A DNA stretch of 64,000 nucleotides from Candidatus Limnocylindrales bacterium (GCA_035626395.1 DASPNR010000002.1:405019-469018); one strand, 5' to 3'; positions 17,253 through 26,104 are shown, numbered from the stretch's first letter. Notes: generated by a model from the sequence alone, not told the origin. A program made the numbers and translations.

Positions 17253-18368
17253 TTGAAGCCACGCTCCTCCGACCCTAAGAGCGTGGTCGTGCCGGCGCAG
17301 GGACAATATGACCTCGACGAGATCCGGGCGCGGCTGCAGGCCTGGCTGGCCGCCGAGCTCGATGACGCCAGCGACGTTCGCGTCGGCGAGATCGGCGCGC
17401 CCGGCACGACCGGCTTTTCCAGCGAAACGATGCTTTTCGACGCTCGCTGGCGCCACGACGGCCGCGAGCACGAGCAGCGCTACGTGCTTCGCACGCGGCC
17501 TACCGAGCATCCGGTGTTTCCGGACTACGATCTGTACGCGCAGTTCCGCTGCATGCAGATCGTCGGCGCCGTCAGCAGCGTGCCGGTTCCCAAGGTGCGC
17601 TGGTGGGAGCCCGACGAGTCGGTGCTGGGCCAGCCGTTCTACGTGATGGAGCACGTCGACGGGGAGGTGCCGAGCGACAATCCGCCCTACACCGTTGCCG
17701 GCTTTCTCGCCGACGCCTCGCCGCAGCAGCAGCGCGCGCTGTACACCGCCGAGATCGGTCTGCTCGAGCGCCTGCACGCCATCGACTGGAAAACGGCCGG
17801 GTTCGACTTCCTGGATCGGCCGCAGTTCGGGCGTACCGGTTTCGAGCAGCAGCTCGGCTACTACCGGCACTTCCTTGCCTGGGCGGCGCAGGGCCGGCCG
17901 CAGCCGACGGTCGAAGCGGGGCTCGATTACCTCGAGCGGCATTGCCCCGCCGGCCGCGACATCGTCGTGCTGAACTGGGGCGATGCGCGGCCTTCGAACA
18001 TCATCGTGCGAGATTTCCAGCCGGTAGCGGTGCTGGATTGGGAGATGGCCACGCTCGGCCCGCCCGAAGTCGACGTGGCCTGGTTCCTCTATCTGAACCG
18101 CTTCCTGAGCGAAGGTGTCGGCGCTCCTCCCCTGCCCGGCTTTCTCGGCGAGGTCGAGACGGCCGAGTTGTACGCGTCGCTCAGCGGGCGACGGCTGCAC
18201 GATCTCCACTACTACCAGGTCTGGGCCGGCGTGCGCTTCAGCATCATCTTCATCCGCATCATCCAGCGCATGGACAAGCAGGGAGTGCTGGTCCCGGGAT
18301 GGACCGAGCAGAACAACATCTGCACGCAGTTCCTCGCCAGAGTCGGCGGGTTTCCGCAGCCGCGCTGA
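17253..18368 (+). CDS. APH-like phosphotransferase (ACAD10/11-type)
   Basis: A 371-residue protein of the aminoglycoside phosphotransferase fold. The N-lobe has LRTRPTEHPVFPDYDLYAQF and the C-lobe has VVLNWGDARPSNIIV (catalytic loop) and VAVLDWEMATLGPPEVDVAW (metal-binding Asp). The usual HGD is WGD here, a variant also seen in ACAD10/11-like kinases linked to acyl-CoA metabolism. It is not close enough to known resistance enzymes to suggest antibiotic inactivation. The start is uncertain: TTG 17253 is shown, GTG at 17283 or 17289 is equally possible, and none has a good ribosome site. Confidence 0.8.
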   Translation: MKPRSSDPKSVVVPAQGQYDLDEIRARLQAWLAAELDDASDVRVGEIGAPGTTGFSSETMLFDARWRHDGREHEQRYVLRTRPTEHPVFPDYDLYAQFRCMQIVGAVSSVPVPKVRWWEPDESVLGQPFYVMEHVDGEVPSDNPPYTVAGFLADASPQQQRALYTAEIGLLERLHAIDWKTAGFDFLDRPQFGRTGFEQQLGYYRHFLAWAAQGRPQPTVEAGLDYLERHCPAGRDIVVLNWGDARPSNIIVRDFQPVAVLDWEMATLGPPEVDVAWFLYLNRFLSEGVGAPPLPGFLGEVETAELYASLSGRRLHDLHYYQVWAGVRFSIIFIRIIQRMDKQGVLVPGWTEQNNICTQFLARVGGFPQPR

Positions 18369-18370
18369 TC

Positions 18371-18466
18371 ATGATCGCTGCGCGTACGGTGCTGCCGCTG
18401 CTGCGTGAGCTGGCGCAACCGCCGTCGGAAGAGCTGTTCGAGGCGCGTGTGGAAGGCGGCGACTGA
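18371..18466 (+). CDS. Possible 31-aa ORF after the phosphotransferase
   Basis: ATG at 18371, three bases after the phosphotransferase stop, opens 31 codons (MIAARTVLPLLRELAQPP and onward, ending EARVEGGD) and stops nine bases before the convergent lipoprotein gene. It is amphipathic at the N-terminus. It could be a coupled small protein or the leftover 5' end of a deleted gene. No ribosome site is visible beyond coupling. Confidence 0.3.
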   Translation: MIAARTVLPLLRELAQPPSEELFEARVEGGD

Positions 18467-18474
18467 CCCTTCCG

Positions 18475-18963
18475 CTACAGCGGATCCACCAGCGTCACCT
18501 CCATCGCCGGGAACTCCTCCAGCGGCATCGTCTCCACATCGCTGGCATCGGCGACTTCGACTTCGAAGCTGTCTTCGTCGAGGACGTCGCGGGAGCGGAA
18601 AACGCACCGAACCACGGCACTGGGCGTCGGAATGCCGTCGAGGCTGACGAGCCCGACCTTGACGCTTCTTGCGCCTGGATAATTGGTGGCGGCAAGGCCG
18701 GCGGTCAACGCCTCGCAAATCACGCTGGCGCCGCGGCCGGCCCATCCTCCAGATTCCCCGAGGTAGCGGATCTCGAACTGAAGCGCTCCCACAAGCCCGA
18801 CAGCGTCGACGACGCTGGCCGTGACCTCGTATGCAGGGGCACCCTGATCGTCGCCGTCGCTGTCATCGAACGAGCCACCCGACCCATCGCCGCACCCGCC
18901 GGCCGAGAAGAGCAGAAGCGCAAGCGCGTACGGAAGGAGGAAACCGAAGGATCGCGTCGGCAT
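18475..18963 (-). CDS. Putative lipoprotein with cohesin-like domain
   Basis: A 162-residue protein starting MPTRSFGFLLPYALALLLFSAGGC; the SAGGC stretch serves as a plausible, non-ideal lipobox with Cys24 (quoted in part: LALLLFSAGGC). A Gly/Ser/Asp-rich linker follows, then a beta-rich domain: VGALQFEIRYLGESGGWAG and PSAVVRCVFRSRDV. The pattern of a bound-core strand, glycine turn and late CxF strand resembles cohesin domains that turn up in secreted proteins. GAGG lies seven bases before the ATG. It sits downstream of pheA on the same strand but 143 bases away, so may be separate. Function unknown. Confidence 0.65.
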   Translation of the reverse strand: MPTRSFGFLLPYALALLLFSAGGCGDGSGGSFDDSDGDDQGAPAYEVTASVVDAVGLVGALQFEIRYLGESGGWAGRGASVICEALTAGLAATNYPGARSVKVGLVSLDGIPTPSAVVRCVFRSRDVLDEDSFEVEVADASDVETMPLEEFPAMEVTLVDPL

Positions 18964-19106
18964 TGAGGACCTCGCCCGTCTGGGCACGTGCAGGGAATTG
19001 GATGAGCAGCATGATCGTGACGAGGGCGCATGCTCGGCGTGGCCCAACGTTCATGCAAGAGCGGCCATGGTCGCGGCAGTGGCGAGCCTCACCGACGGCA
19101 GAGCCG

Positions 19107-20186
19107 TCACGTCGCCACCGGATACGATCCCAGCACCTTGACCGACAGCGCGATGCGCTCCAGCGACGCGAGCGCCTTGGCCACCGGCTCCTCGCTTGCG
19201 TGCCCGCTGACGTCGACGAAGAAGCGATACTCCCAGGAGCGTCCCACCAGCGGCCGCGACTCGATCATCGACAGGTTGACCTTGTTGCGAGCGAACTGGC
19301 GGATGATGCGCTCCAGGATGCCTACCCGATCCTTGACGGTGACGACCAGCGAGGTGCGGTCGCGGCCGGTGGGCTTGGTCTTCTGGTCCGCGCCTATGAC
19401 GAGGAAACGCGTGACGTTGGAGGCGTTGTCCTGGATCGACCGCGCAACCGTCTTCAGGCCGTTGAGCTCGCATGCCAGGCGGCTTCCGATGGCGCCGGTG
19501 CCGCGCTCGGTGGCAGCCAGCCTGGCGGCCGCGGCCGTGCTGGCCACCGGCAGCAGCTCCACTCCCGGAAAGTTCTCGGCCAGATAGCGGCGGCACTGCG
19601 CCAGCCCTTGCGGATGCGACGCGATGCGCTGGAGCTTCCTGCGCTCGCCGTCACGGGACATCAGGTAGTGGTCGATCTTGAGCACAACCTCGGCCAGGAT
19701 CTTCGCGCTCGTCTCGGCCAGCGCGTCCAGCGTCGGCGTCACCGCTCCTTCGGTGGTGTTCTCGACCGGCACGATGCCGAATGAGGCTCGTTCGGTTTCC
19801 ACCGCCGCGAAGATCTCGGCGATCGTCTCGCACGGATCGAACACGGCGCTGCTGCCGAACTGCTTGACCGCCGCTTCGTGCGTGTAGGTCCCGGCCGGGC
19901 CGAGATAGGCCACGGTCGTCTGACGCTGCAGCGCACGGCATGCGGAGATGAGCTCGCGAAACACCGCCTCGACGGCGTCGTCGCGAAGGGGGCCCGGATT
20001 GGCCTTGCGGATGCCGGTGAGCACCTGCTTCTCGCGCCCGACGTCGAGGACGCCGCGGTCGCTCTGGTTCTTGGCCTCGCCGACGGCCACGCACAGCCGG
20101 GCGCGCTCGGCGATCAGCTCCAGCAGCCTCCGGTCGATCTTGTCGATGGCCGCGCGCAGCTCGGTCAGGCTCTTTCGTGATGGCAC
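19107..20186 (-). CDS. pheA: Bifunctional chorismate mutase/prephenate dehydratase (P-protein)
   Basis: A 359-residue P-protein with three parts: an AroQ chorismate mutase (about 5-90, LRAAIDKIDRRLLELIAERA), a prephenate dehydratase domain (about 92-275, VAYLGPAGTYTHEAA, IVPVENTTEGAV and NVTRFLVIG), and an ACT regulatory domain (about 280-355) carrying ESRP of the Phe-binding site. It makes phenylpyruvate from chorismate and should be inhibited by phenylalanine. GTG at 20186 is the only start ahead of the mutase helix. It lies downstream of miaA on the same strand, 67 bases apart, rather than beside hisC-tyrA-aroA as in many genomes. Confidence 0.95.
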   Translation of the reverse strand: MPSRKSLTELRAAIDKIDRRLLELIAERARLCVAVGEAKNQSDRGVLDVGREKQVLTGIRKANPGPLRDDAVEAVFRELISACRALQRQTTVAYLGPAGTYTHEAAVKQFGSSAVFDPCETIAEIFAAVETERASFGIVPVENTTEGAVTPTLDALAETSAKILAEVVLKIDHYLMSRDGERRKLQRIASHPQGLAQCRRYLAENFPGVELLPVASTAAAARLAATERGTGAIGSRLACELNGLKTVARSIQDNASNVTRFLVIGADQKTKPTGRDRTSLVVTVKDRVGILERIIRQFARNKVNLSMIESRPLVGRSWEYRFFVDVSGHASEEPVAKALASLERIALSVKVLGSYPVAT

Positions 20187-20253
20187 CGATGTCTCCGGAA
20201 CGCCGCGCGATGCGAGTGCAGCCAGCGGCGGTCCTGCTGCTTACCACCATTCC

Positions 20254-21180
20254 TCATGCATCGGAAAAGAACTGCGCCGCATGATGGAGCGCATCGGGCA
20301 CCGCCCGCGCGCCGACGGGCGTGGTCGATGCCTGGCCCCGCAGCCACGTGCGCTGGCGCTTGGCGTACTGCGAGGTGGCGCTGGCGACGGCATGGACCAG
20401 GTCCCTGGCGGCCAGCTTGCCGTCGAGCACCATCGCGGCCTGGCGGTAGCCGATGGCATCGAAGGCGCGCGCGCCGGCACCGAAGCGCACGCGCAAGCCC
20501 GCCAGCTCCTCGACCAGCCCCTGCGCGACCATGTCGGCGGCGCGAGCGTAGATCCGCTGCGCCAGCTCGCCGCGATCGATGCGCACCTCCAGCATCAGCG
20601 TCTCGAACGGTCGCTCGCCCAGCGCGTGCTCGGCGTGGTGCGCGGACAAAGGACGGCCGGTGGCCTCGTAGACCTCCAGCGCGCGCACCAGGCGCACCAC
20701 GTCGTTGCCGTGGATGCGCGCGGCCGAGGCCGGATCGACGATGGCCAGCCGCTCGCGCAGAGCGCCGGGACGGCGCCGTTCCTGCTCTTCGAGCCGTGCG
20801 CGCAGTTCCGGATTCGCGCTGGGGCCGGCGAACAGCCCGCGTGTCAGGCTGCGCAGATAGAGCCCGGTCCCGCCGCAGACGATCACGCGGCGGCCGCGCG
20901 AGTGGCTGGCGGCGATCGCCTCCATCGCCTGCGCCCGCCATGCCGACACGTCGAAGCTCTGATCGGGATCGACCACGTCGATCATGTGGTGCGCGACGCG
21001 CGCGCGCAGGTCGGGCTCGGGCTTGGCGGTGCCGATGTCCATGTAGCGGTAGACCTGGCGCGAGTCGGCGCCGACGATCTCGGCGCCAAGCTTCTCGGCC
21101 AGCGTCACGGCCAGCGCGCTCTTTCCCGAGGCGGTGGCTCCGGCAACGAGCAGTACGCGCTGTGGCAGCGGGCCTGGCAC
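20254..21180 (-). CDS. miaA: tRNA dimethylallyltransferase
   Basis: A 308-residue MiaA, which adds dimethylallyl to A37 of tRNAs that read UNN codons. The P-loop GATASGKS, then ADSRQVYRYMDIGTAKP, HHMIDVVDP and GGTGLYLRSL are the standard blocks. GTG at 21180 was chosen: it lies five bases after the mutL stop and gives the usual family length, with no in-frame ATG ahead of the P-loop. The mutL-miaA order is common in proteobacteria. The window upstream gene pgi completes a three-gene transcription unit. Confidence 0.93.
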   Translation of the reverse strand: MPGPLPQRVLLVAGATASGKSALAVTLAEKLGAEIVGADSRQVYRYMDIGTAKPEPDLRARVAHHMIDVVDPDQSFDVSAWRAQAMEAIAASHSRGRRVIVCGGTGLYLRSLTRGLFAGPSANPELRARLEEQERRRPGALRERLAIVDPASAARIHGNDVVRLVRALEVYEATGRPLSAHHAEHALGERPFETLMLEVRIDRGELAQRIYARAADMVAQGLVEELAGLRVRFGAGARAFDAIGYRQAAMVLDGKLAARDLVHAVASATSQYAKRQRTWLRGQASTTPVGARAVPDALHHAAQFFSDA

Positions 21181-21185
21181 GCGCC

Positions 21186-23111
21186 TCAGCGGCCGAACAT
21201 GCGCTCGATCTGCGCGCGCGTCAGCGTGCGCGCCACGGGACGCCCGTGCGGACAGGTGGAGTGGTAGGAGACGGTGGCCATCTCGCGCAGAAGCGCGCGC
21301 GCGGCGGCCAGATCCAGGTGCTTGCCCACGCGCACGGCCGAATGGCATGCGACGCTCGCCATGACTTTCTCGGCGACACGCTCGGCGCTGGCGATCCCGC
21401 GCGAGCGTGCCAGGTCGGCGGCCAGTGCTTCGACCAGCGGCTCGACGGCAATGCCGGCCGCCACGGCCGGCAGCGCGCGCACCAGCACCTCGTCGTCGCC
21501 GAACTCGTCGATCTCCCAGCCCAGCGCCAGCAGCGAATCGCGCTCGCGCTGGAGGTCCTGCACGGCGGCGGCGCCCACGCGCACGGTGACCGGCAGCAGC
21601 AGAGGCTGGCGCGCGACCTGCCGCTCGCCGAACGCCTGCATGAGCCGTTCGAACAGCGCGCGCTCGTGCGCGGCATGCTGATCCACCAGCACCACCTCGC
21701 CTCCGCCCTGGCAGACGAGGTAGCCGTCGAGCACCTGCCCGATGATCTGGAAGCGTCCAAGCGCCTCGTCCGATGTATCGCTGCCGAGGTCGAGAGAGAC
21801 CTGGTCTTGCGGCGTGGGCGCCGGCGGCATCGAGGGTGCGGCCGAAACGTACCCGGGTATGGCCGTCTCGTAGACGGCCTCCGGCACCGGCGTCGCATCC
21901 GCGGGCATTGCAGCCGCGGCCGTCGTCTCGTCGCGTGAGGCGGAGGCGCCGGGCTGCACGAGCGTTCCCGCTGGCCCGGCGTGTCGTTGGTACGCCGCGC
22001 TGCCACTGGCGCTGCCACCGCCCTGCTCGCGCTGCCACGTGCGCTGCTGCGGGACCGCGCGGCGCCGCAGCGCCTCCTCGGCGCTCAGTCCCCAGCGTCC
22101 GAGCGGGCTGGCCGAGCGGCGAAGCGTGTCGCGCACGGCTTCGGCAACGAACCGATGGACGGCGTCGGGCTCGGCAAAGCGAACCTCGAGCTTGGCCGGA
22201 TGCACGTTGACGTCGACCGATCCCGGCTGGCAATCCAGGAACAGCGCCACGGCGGGAAAGCGCCCGCGCAGCAGATGGGTCTGGTAGCCTTCGAGGACGG
22301 CGCGATACAGCAGACGATCGCGCACCCAGCGCCGGCCCACGAACAGCGCCATGCGCCGCGACGAGCCGTGCGCCTCGCCGGGTGCGCTGACATAGCCGGT
22401 GAGCTGGAGGCTGCCGTAGCGCGCGTCCACCTCGAGAAGACTGGCGGCGACGTCGCGGCCGAGCACCTGCCGCATGCGCGCCGCACCGTCGGCCACCGGC
22501 GCGGCGTCGAGCACGATGCGACCCGACACCACCAGCGTGAAATGCACGGCCGGAGACGCCAGCGCGAAGCGCCGAACGACATCGCCCACCATGGCGGCCT
22601 CGGCCGCGGGCGACTTGAGGAACTTGCGCCGCGCCGGCACCGAAGCGAACAGGTCGCGCACTTCGATGCTGGTGCCGGGCCGAGCCGCAGCGGCACTGCG
22701 CTCGATGATGCGGCCGCCGCTGGCCAGGACGCGCACGGCTGAGTTCGCGCCGCGGGTGGAGGTGACGATCTCGACGTCGCTGGCCGAGGCGATGCTGGCC
22801 AGTGCCTCGCCGCGAAAGCCGAACGTGGCCACCGCCTCCAGCTCCTCGAGCGTGCGGATCTTGCTCGTGGCATGGCGGCGCAGCGCCAGCTCGATCTGCT
22901 CTTCTTCGATGCCGCAGCCGTCGTCGGCCACGAGTATGCGCAGCGCAGGCTTGTCGTCGTAGTCGATGCGGATGCGGCGCGCGCCCGCATCGATTGAGTT
23001 CTCGACAAGCTCCTTGACGACCGAGGCCGGTCGCTCGACGACTTCGCCGGCAGCGATGCCCGCCACGACCGAATCGTCGAGCAGCGCGATGCGAGGGGCG
23101 GCGTCAGCCAA
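21186..23111 (-). CDS. mutL: DNA mismatch repair protein MutL
   Basis: About 641 residues. The N-terminal GHKL ATPase has AGIAAGEVVERPASVVKELV, LVADDGCGI and TFGFRGEALASI. A Pro/Ala/Gln-rich linker of about 100 residues separates it from the C-terminal dimerisation domain with VLVDQHAAHERALFERL, ACHSAVRVGK and the terminal CPHGRP. An endonuclease motif of the DQHA(x)2E(x)4E type is visible, so it may nick DNA, as in species lacking MutH. A TTG start at 23111 overlapping the pgi stop by eight bases is inferred; ATG 23162 is an alternative but adds atypical Cys/Ser sequence. Confidence 0.93.
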   Translation of the reverse strand: MADAAPRIALLDDSVVAGIAAGEVVERPASVVKELVENSIDAGARRIRIDYDDKPALRILVADDGCGIEEEQIELALRRHATSKIRTLEELEAVATFGFRGEALASIASASDVEIVTSTRGANSAVRVLASGGRIIERSAAAARPGTSIEVRDLFASVPARRKFLKSPAAEAAMVGDVVRRFALASPAVHFTLVVSGRIVLDAAPVADGAARMRQVLGRDVAASLLEVDARYGSLQLTGYVSAPGEAHGSSRRMALFVGRRWVRDRLLYRAVLEGYQTHLLRGRFPAVALFLDCQPGSVDVNVHPAKLEVRFAEPDAVHRFVAEAVRDTLRRSASPLGRWGLSAEEALRRRAVPQQRTWQREQGGGSASGSAAYQRHAGPAGTLVQPGASASRDETTAAAAMPADATPVPEAVYETAIPGYVSAAPSMPPAPTPQDQVSLDLGSDTSDEALGRFQIIGQVLDGYLVCQGGGEVVLVDQHAAHERALFERLMQAFGERQVARQPLLLPVTVRVGAAAVQDLQRERDSLLALGWEIDEFGDDEVLVRALPAVAAGIAVEPLVEALAADLARSRGIASAERVAEKVMASVACHSAVRVGKHLDLAAARALLREMATVSYHSTCPHGRPVARTLTRAQIERMFGR

Positions 23112-24504
23112 GGACGAGCTCGTCCTTCTTGCGCTGCAACATGGCGCGCACGCGCTCGGCATCGGCCGCGTAGCCTTGCCGGCCCGCCATCGCGAAGGTC
23201 AGCCGCTTGCCGGCCTCGACGCCGGGCTGGTCGAGCGGATCGATGTTGAGCAGCGCCCCCGCCACCAGCGTCTGGACCTCGAACATGTACAAGAGGTAGC
23301 CGAGCGCGGCCTCGTCGACGCGCTCGAGCTCGATGAGGCTCGTCATCCGGCCGGCTTCGGCCAGGGCCAGCTCGGTGGCGCGCTGCTCCATGTTCAGCAG
23401 CTCGCCGAGCGTGTGGCCGGACAGATAGTCGAGCTCCTCGAGGCCGTACGGCGACGCAGGGATGGGCACGTCCTGATGCGGCTGCACAACGCGCACGAAC
23501 GTGACGACCTTGTCGCGCGGCCCCTCCACGTACAGCTGCACCTGCGAGTGCTGATCGGTGGCGCCGAGCGCGCGTACCGGCGTCTGCCCTACCTCGACGA
23601 CGGCGCCGTCGAGCGCGCGCGCCTTGCCGAGGCTCTCGGCCCACAGCTGCGCATACCATTCCGCGAGACGCAGCAGCGAGTCGTTGTACGGCATCAGCAC
23701 GTGAATGTTGCAGCCGCGCTCGCGCAGCGCCAGGAACAGCAGGCCGGCGTGCAGGGCGGCAGGGTTGTGCCACGGGTCCTGCTGCGAGCAGAAGGTGTCG
23801 GCGTGCTGCGCTCCCTCGCACAGGGCTTGGATGTCGATACCCGCGGCGGCGATCGGAAGCAGGCCAACGGCGGTCAGAACGGAGAAGCGGCCGCCGACGC
23901 CCGGCGGCACCGGCAGCGAACGCAGGGCTTCGCTGTCCGCGAGAGCGCGAAGCGGACCACGCTCGGGATCGGTGGTGATGACCACGTGGCGCTGCCAGGC
24001 GCGCTCGCCCACCGCGGCGATCAGCCATTGGCGCACGATGAGCAGCTGCGCGAGCGTTTCGGCCGTGCCTCCCGACTTGGAGATGACGTCGACGGCGGTG
24101 CGCTCGGGGTTCAGCGACGCCAGCAGCGTTGCGAACGAGTCGGGATCGACGTTGTCGGCAACGTGCACGCGCAGGCCGCGTGCGCGCCGTGCCGGCGCGA
24201 TCGCATCCAGAACGGCTTTGGTGCCGAGAGCCGATCCGCCGATGCCGAGCACCAGCAGATCGTCGAACTCGGCGATCAGGTCACCGGCCAGGCTGCGGCA
24301 CTGGGCGATGGCCTGTTCGTCGTAGGGCAGATCGTAGAACGCGAGCTCGCCGGAACGGCGGCGCACTTCGAGCCCTTCCAGGACGGTGGCGAGACGGGGA
24401 ATGACGAGCTCGAGATCGCTGCTGGCGATGCCGCCTCTGCCGATCATGTGCGAAAAGAAACCGTTGACGTCGAGCCGGACGGGACGAGTGGCGCTCGCGT
24501 GCAT
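23104..24504 (-). CDS. pgi: Glucose-6-phosphate isomerase
   Basis: About 466 residues, cytoplasmic. It interconverts glucose-6-phosphate and fructose-6-phosphate. Motifs: LVLGIGGSALGTKAV and VISKSGGTAETLAQL of the SIS domains, and QHSQVQLYVEGPRDK near the second. The length is at the short end of the family, as in the GPI forms of Bacillus and many deltaproteobacteria. ATG 24504 (MHASATRP) is shown; GTG 24519 in the same frame has a closer GGGACGG and is possible. Its stop overlaps the predicted mutL start. Grouping with mutL and miaA looks like transcription economy rather than shared function. Confidence 0.92.
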   Translation of the reverse strand: MHASATRPVRLDVNGFFSHMIGRGGIASSDLELVIPRLATVLEGLEVRRRSGELAFYDLPYDEQAIAQCRSLAGDLIAEFDDLLVLGIGGSALGTKAVLDAIAPARRARGLRVHVADNVDPDSFATLLASLNPERTAVDVISKSGGTAETLAQLLIVRQWLIAAVGERAWQRHVVITTDPERGPLRALADSEALRSLPVPPGVGGRFSVLTAVGLLPIAAAGIDIQALCEGAQHADTFCSQQDPWHNPAALHAGLLFLALRERGCNIHVLMPYNDSLLRLAEWYAQLWAESLGKARALDGAVVEVGQTPVRALGATDQHSQVQLYVEGPRDKVVTFVRVVQPHQDVPIPASPYGLEELDYLSGHTLGELLNMEQRATELALAEAGRMTSLIELERVDEAALGYLLYMFEVQTLVAGALLNIDPLDQPGVEAGKRLTFAMAGRQGYAADAERVRAMLQRKKDELVLG

Positions 24505-24682
24505 AGGCGCGCTTAACACCCGTCCCGTGCCGGTTCCAGCATGTGGCGCCGCGTATCCGCCATGCCACGGGGCGCGTGACGTGCCGTCTTTTCCGGCAGC
24601 GCTGCTGCGCCGTTTGCGCGATCCTCATCCCGCGCGGGGGCCAATTGGCGAATTGCGAAGCCTGCGCCTGCGTCTCAATAAA

Positions 24683-24715
24683 GATCGTGCGGACGCGAGT
24701 CCGAGCGGCACGATC
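24683..24715 (+). promoter_or_regulatory. 5'-UTR hairpin with GCGA tetraloop next to the ribosome site
   Basis: GATCGTGC (24683-24690) pairs with GCACGATC (24708-24715). Inside it GGAC (24691-24694), a GCGA loop and GTCC (24699-24702) form a second stem, with GAGCG bulged on one side. GGAGG of the first DUF1236-like gene follows one base later at 24717-24721. A GNRA tetraloop and an abutting ribosome site suggest a folding element that affects translation or mRNA stability; no known riboswitch is recognised. Confidence 0.55.
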
Positions 24716-24727
24716 CGGAGGTGCCCG

Positions 24728-25408
24728 ATGAGAAGCCCCATTTCATGGTCCGTCGCACTCGGTGTCGCGCTGGCGCTCGCGCCTGCAGCCAGCGCGCAGA
24801 GCAACAGCCCCGCCATGGGCGAGACCGCAACGCCGCCCGTTGGCGCGACCACACCGTCGTCGGCAGGAGGCCGCGAAGGCGGCACGCCGCCGGCCGCGCT
24901 CAATATGGAAGGCGTGCCTGCGCCGGTGCGCACGCCGCCCGCGGCGCGCGATGGCGATCTCGGCAACCCGCCATCCAATCTCGGAGAAGGTACCATTGGC
25001 GGCCCGCCCGCGATTCGCGAGGAACGCGTGGCGCCGGCAGCCAATCCCCGCAGCGACGCCACGGGTCGCGAACGGCCAGGATCCGAAGTGACGCGCGAGG
25101 TGTTCACCGATCAGACACGGACGGCGATCACGTCCTTTTACCGTGACAACTTCGAGCGTACCGGGACGTGCCCGCCAGGCTTCGCCCATGGCGCCAACAC
25201 CTGCGCGCCCGATGCGCGAACCGCGCGAACGATCCGCGTCGGCGAGCCCATCCCCGCCTCCGTCACGGTCGAGCCGGTCCCTCGCGAGCTCGTCACCCTG
25301 CTCCCCCCCGCCCCGGCCGGCTTCGTCTATGGCTACACCAACGGCGAAATCGTCCTCTACGAGCTCGATACCCGAGAGGTAGCCGACTCCGTCTCGGTAG
25401 CATTCTGA
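24728..25408 (+). CDS. Exported DUF1236-like protein, long paralogue
   Basis: A 226-residue exported protein. A signal peptide (MRSPISWSVALGVALALAPA, cleaved near ASAQS) is followed by a Pro/Gly/Thr-rich linker of about 100 residues. The C-terminal 60 residues carry IRVGEPIPASVTVEPVPREL and GFVYGYTNGEIVLYELDTRE, which match the DUF1236 pattern. GGAGG lies six bases before the ATG, straight after a hairpin. Cys residues (TCPPGF, NTCAPD) may form a disulfide. It shares a domain with two genes 0.7 kb downstream. Probably periplasmic or surface; role unknown. Confidence 0.75.
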   Translation: MRSPISWSVALGVALALAPAASAQSNSPAMGETATPPVGATTPSSAGGREGGTPPAALNMEGVPAPVRTPPAARDGDLGNPPSNLGEGTIGGPPAIREERVAPAANPRSDATGRERPGSEVTREVFTDQTRTAITSFYRDNFERTGTCPPGFAHGANTCAPDARTARTIRVGEPIPASVTVEPVPRELVTLLPPAPAGFVYGYTNGEIVLYELDTREVADSVSVAF

Positions 25409-25417
25409 AGCCCATCT

Positions 25418-25441
25418 CCGGCGGGCCGTCAGGCCCGCCGG
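25418..25441 (+). terminator. GC hairpin after the first DUF1236-like gene
   Basis: A perfect 10-bp stem (25418-25427 with 25432-25441) encloses the loop GTCA, ten bases after the stop codon. No T run follows. It most likely ends or protects this transcript before rpmB. Its GGCGGGC/GCCCGCC core recurs at 27349-27367. Confidence 0.5.
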
Positions 25442-25597
25442 CAGCGCGACGTCTGCGAGCGAAGGCGGCCGCAAGAAGCGATGCGCCTGGTCACCATCGC
25501 GCCAAGAGCGGGCGCCATGCCGTCCGCCTCCGATTCGCCACGACGTTGACGCTCCACACGTCGCATGTTACTGACCGCCGCTTACGGAGGTTCCCCA

Positions 25598-25789
25598 GTG
25601 GCTCGTACGTGCGACATCTGCAGCAAGCGGCGCGGCATCGGCAACAACGTCTCGCATGCCAACAACAAGACGAAGCGCTCCTGGCAGCCCAACCTCCAGA
25701 AGGTCCACGCGCAGGTGAAGGGCGCGAGCGTGACGCTGACGGTGTGCACGCGCTGCATCCGCAGCGGAAAGGTCACCAAGGCCGCCTGA
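25598..25789 (+). CDS. rpmB: 50S ribosomal protein bL28, zinc-ribbon (C+) form
   Basis: A 63-residue ribosomal protein with [20 protein letters not shown] and [15 protein letters not shown], the bL28 core. Two CxxC pairs (CDIC near the start, CTRC near the end) mark the zinc-binding C+ form; zinc-free paralogues lack them. GGAGG seven bases upstream fixes the GTG at 25598. It stands without rpmG nearby, flanked by the DUF1236-like genes on the same strand, which is not a usual setting. Confidence 0.93.
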   Translation: MARTCDICSKRRGIGNNVSHANNKTKRSWQPNLQKVHAQVKGASVTLTVCTRCIRSGKVTKAA

Positions 25790-26104
25790 GTCCGTTCCCG
25801 ATCTTCTTCCAACCCTCTTTTCCGTAACTTCCTGAGCTCGCGCACCCGCTGGAGCCGCGCTCGTGCATTGCGATCATGCACGACCGCCGCCTGCGCCGGC
25901 TTGCGATCACGCAACCGCGCAAAAAACGCCGCGTCCCCCTCCCTCCGGGGTCTGTCGCGCCGAATGGCCGCCCGCCGCCAACGTCACAAAGCCGGAAGCT
26001 GGAACCCCGCATGACGGGAGACCAGCGCGCGGGAGGCCGCAGGCACGGGCGCTTCCGGTGGAGCGACGAGAGCCAGTGGCCGTTGGGGAAAGGGAGTTGC
26101 AGTC
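25790..26104. other. Non-coding stretch between rpmB and the second DUF1236-like gene
   Basis: These 315 bases show no supportable gene. Open frames across it on both strands are Arg/Pro-rich and lack ribosome sites. The 3' end holds AGGGAG at 26091-26096, eight bases before the next ATG. No clear terminator for rpmB and no convincing promoter were seen. Confidence 0.5.

Noticed and set aside
17253..18368. Aminoglycoside resistance gene
   Set aside because: The fold is shared, but the WGD loop and overall pattern fit ACAD10/11-like kinases, and there is no mobile element or cassette context.
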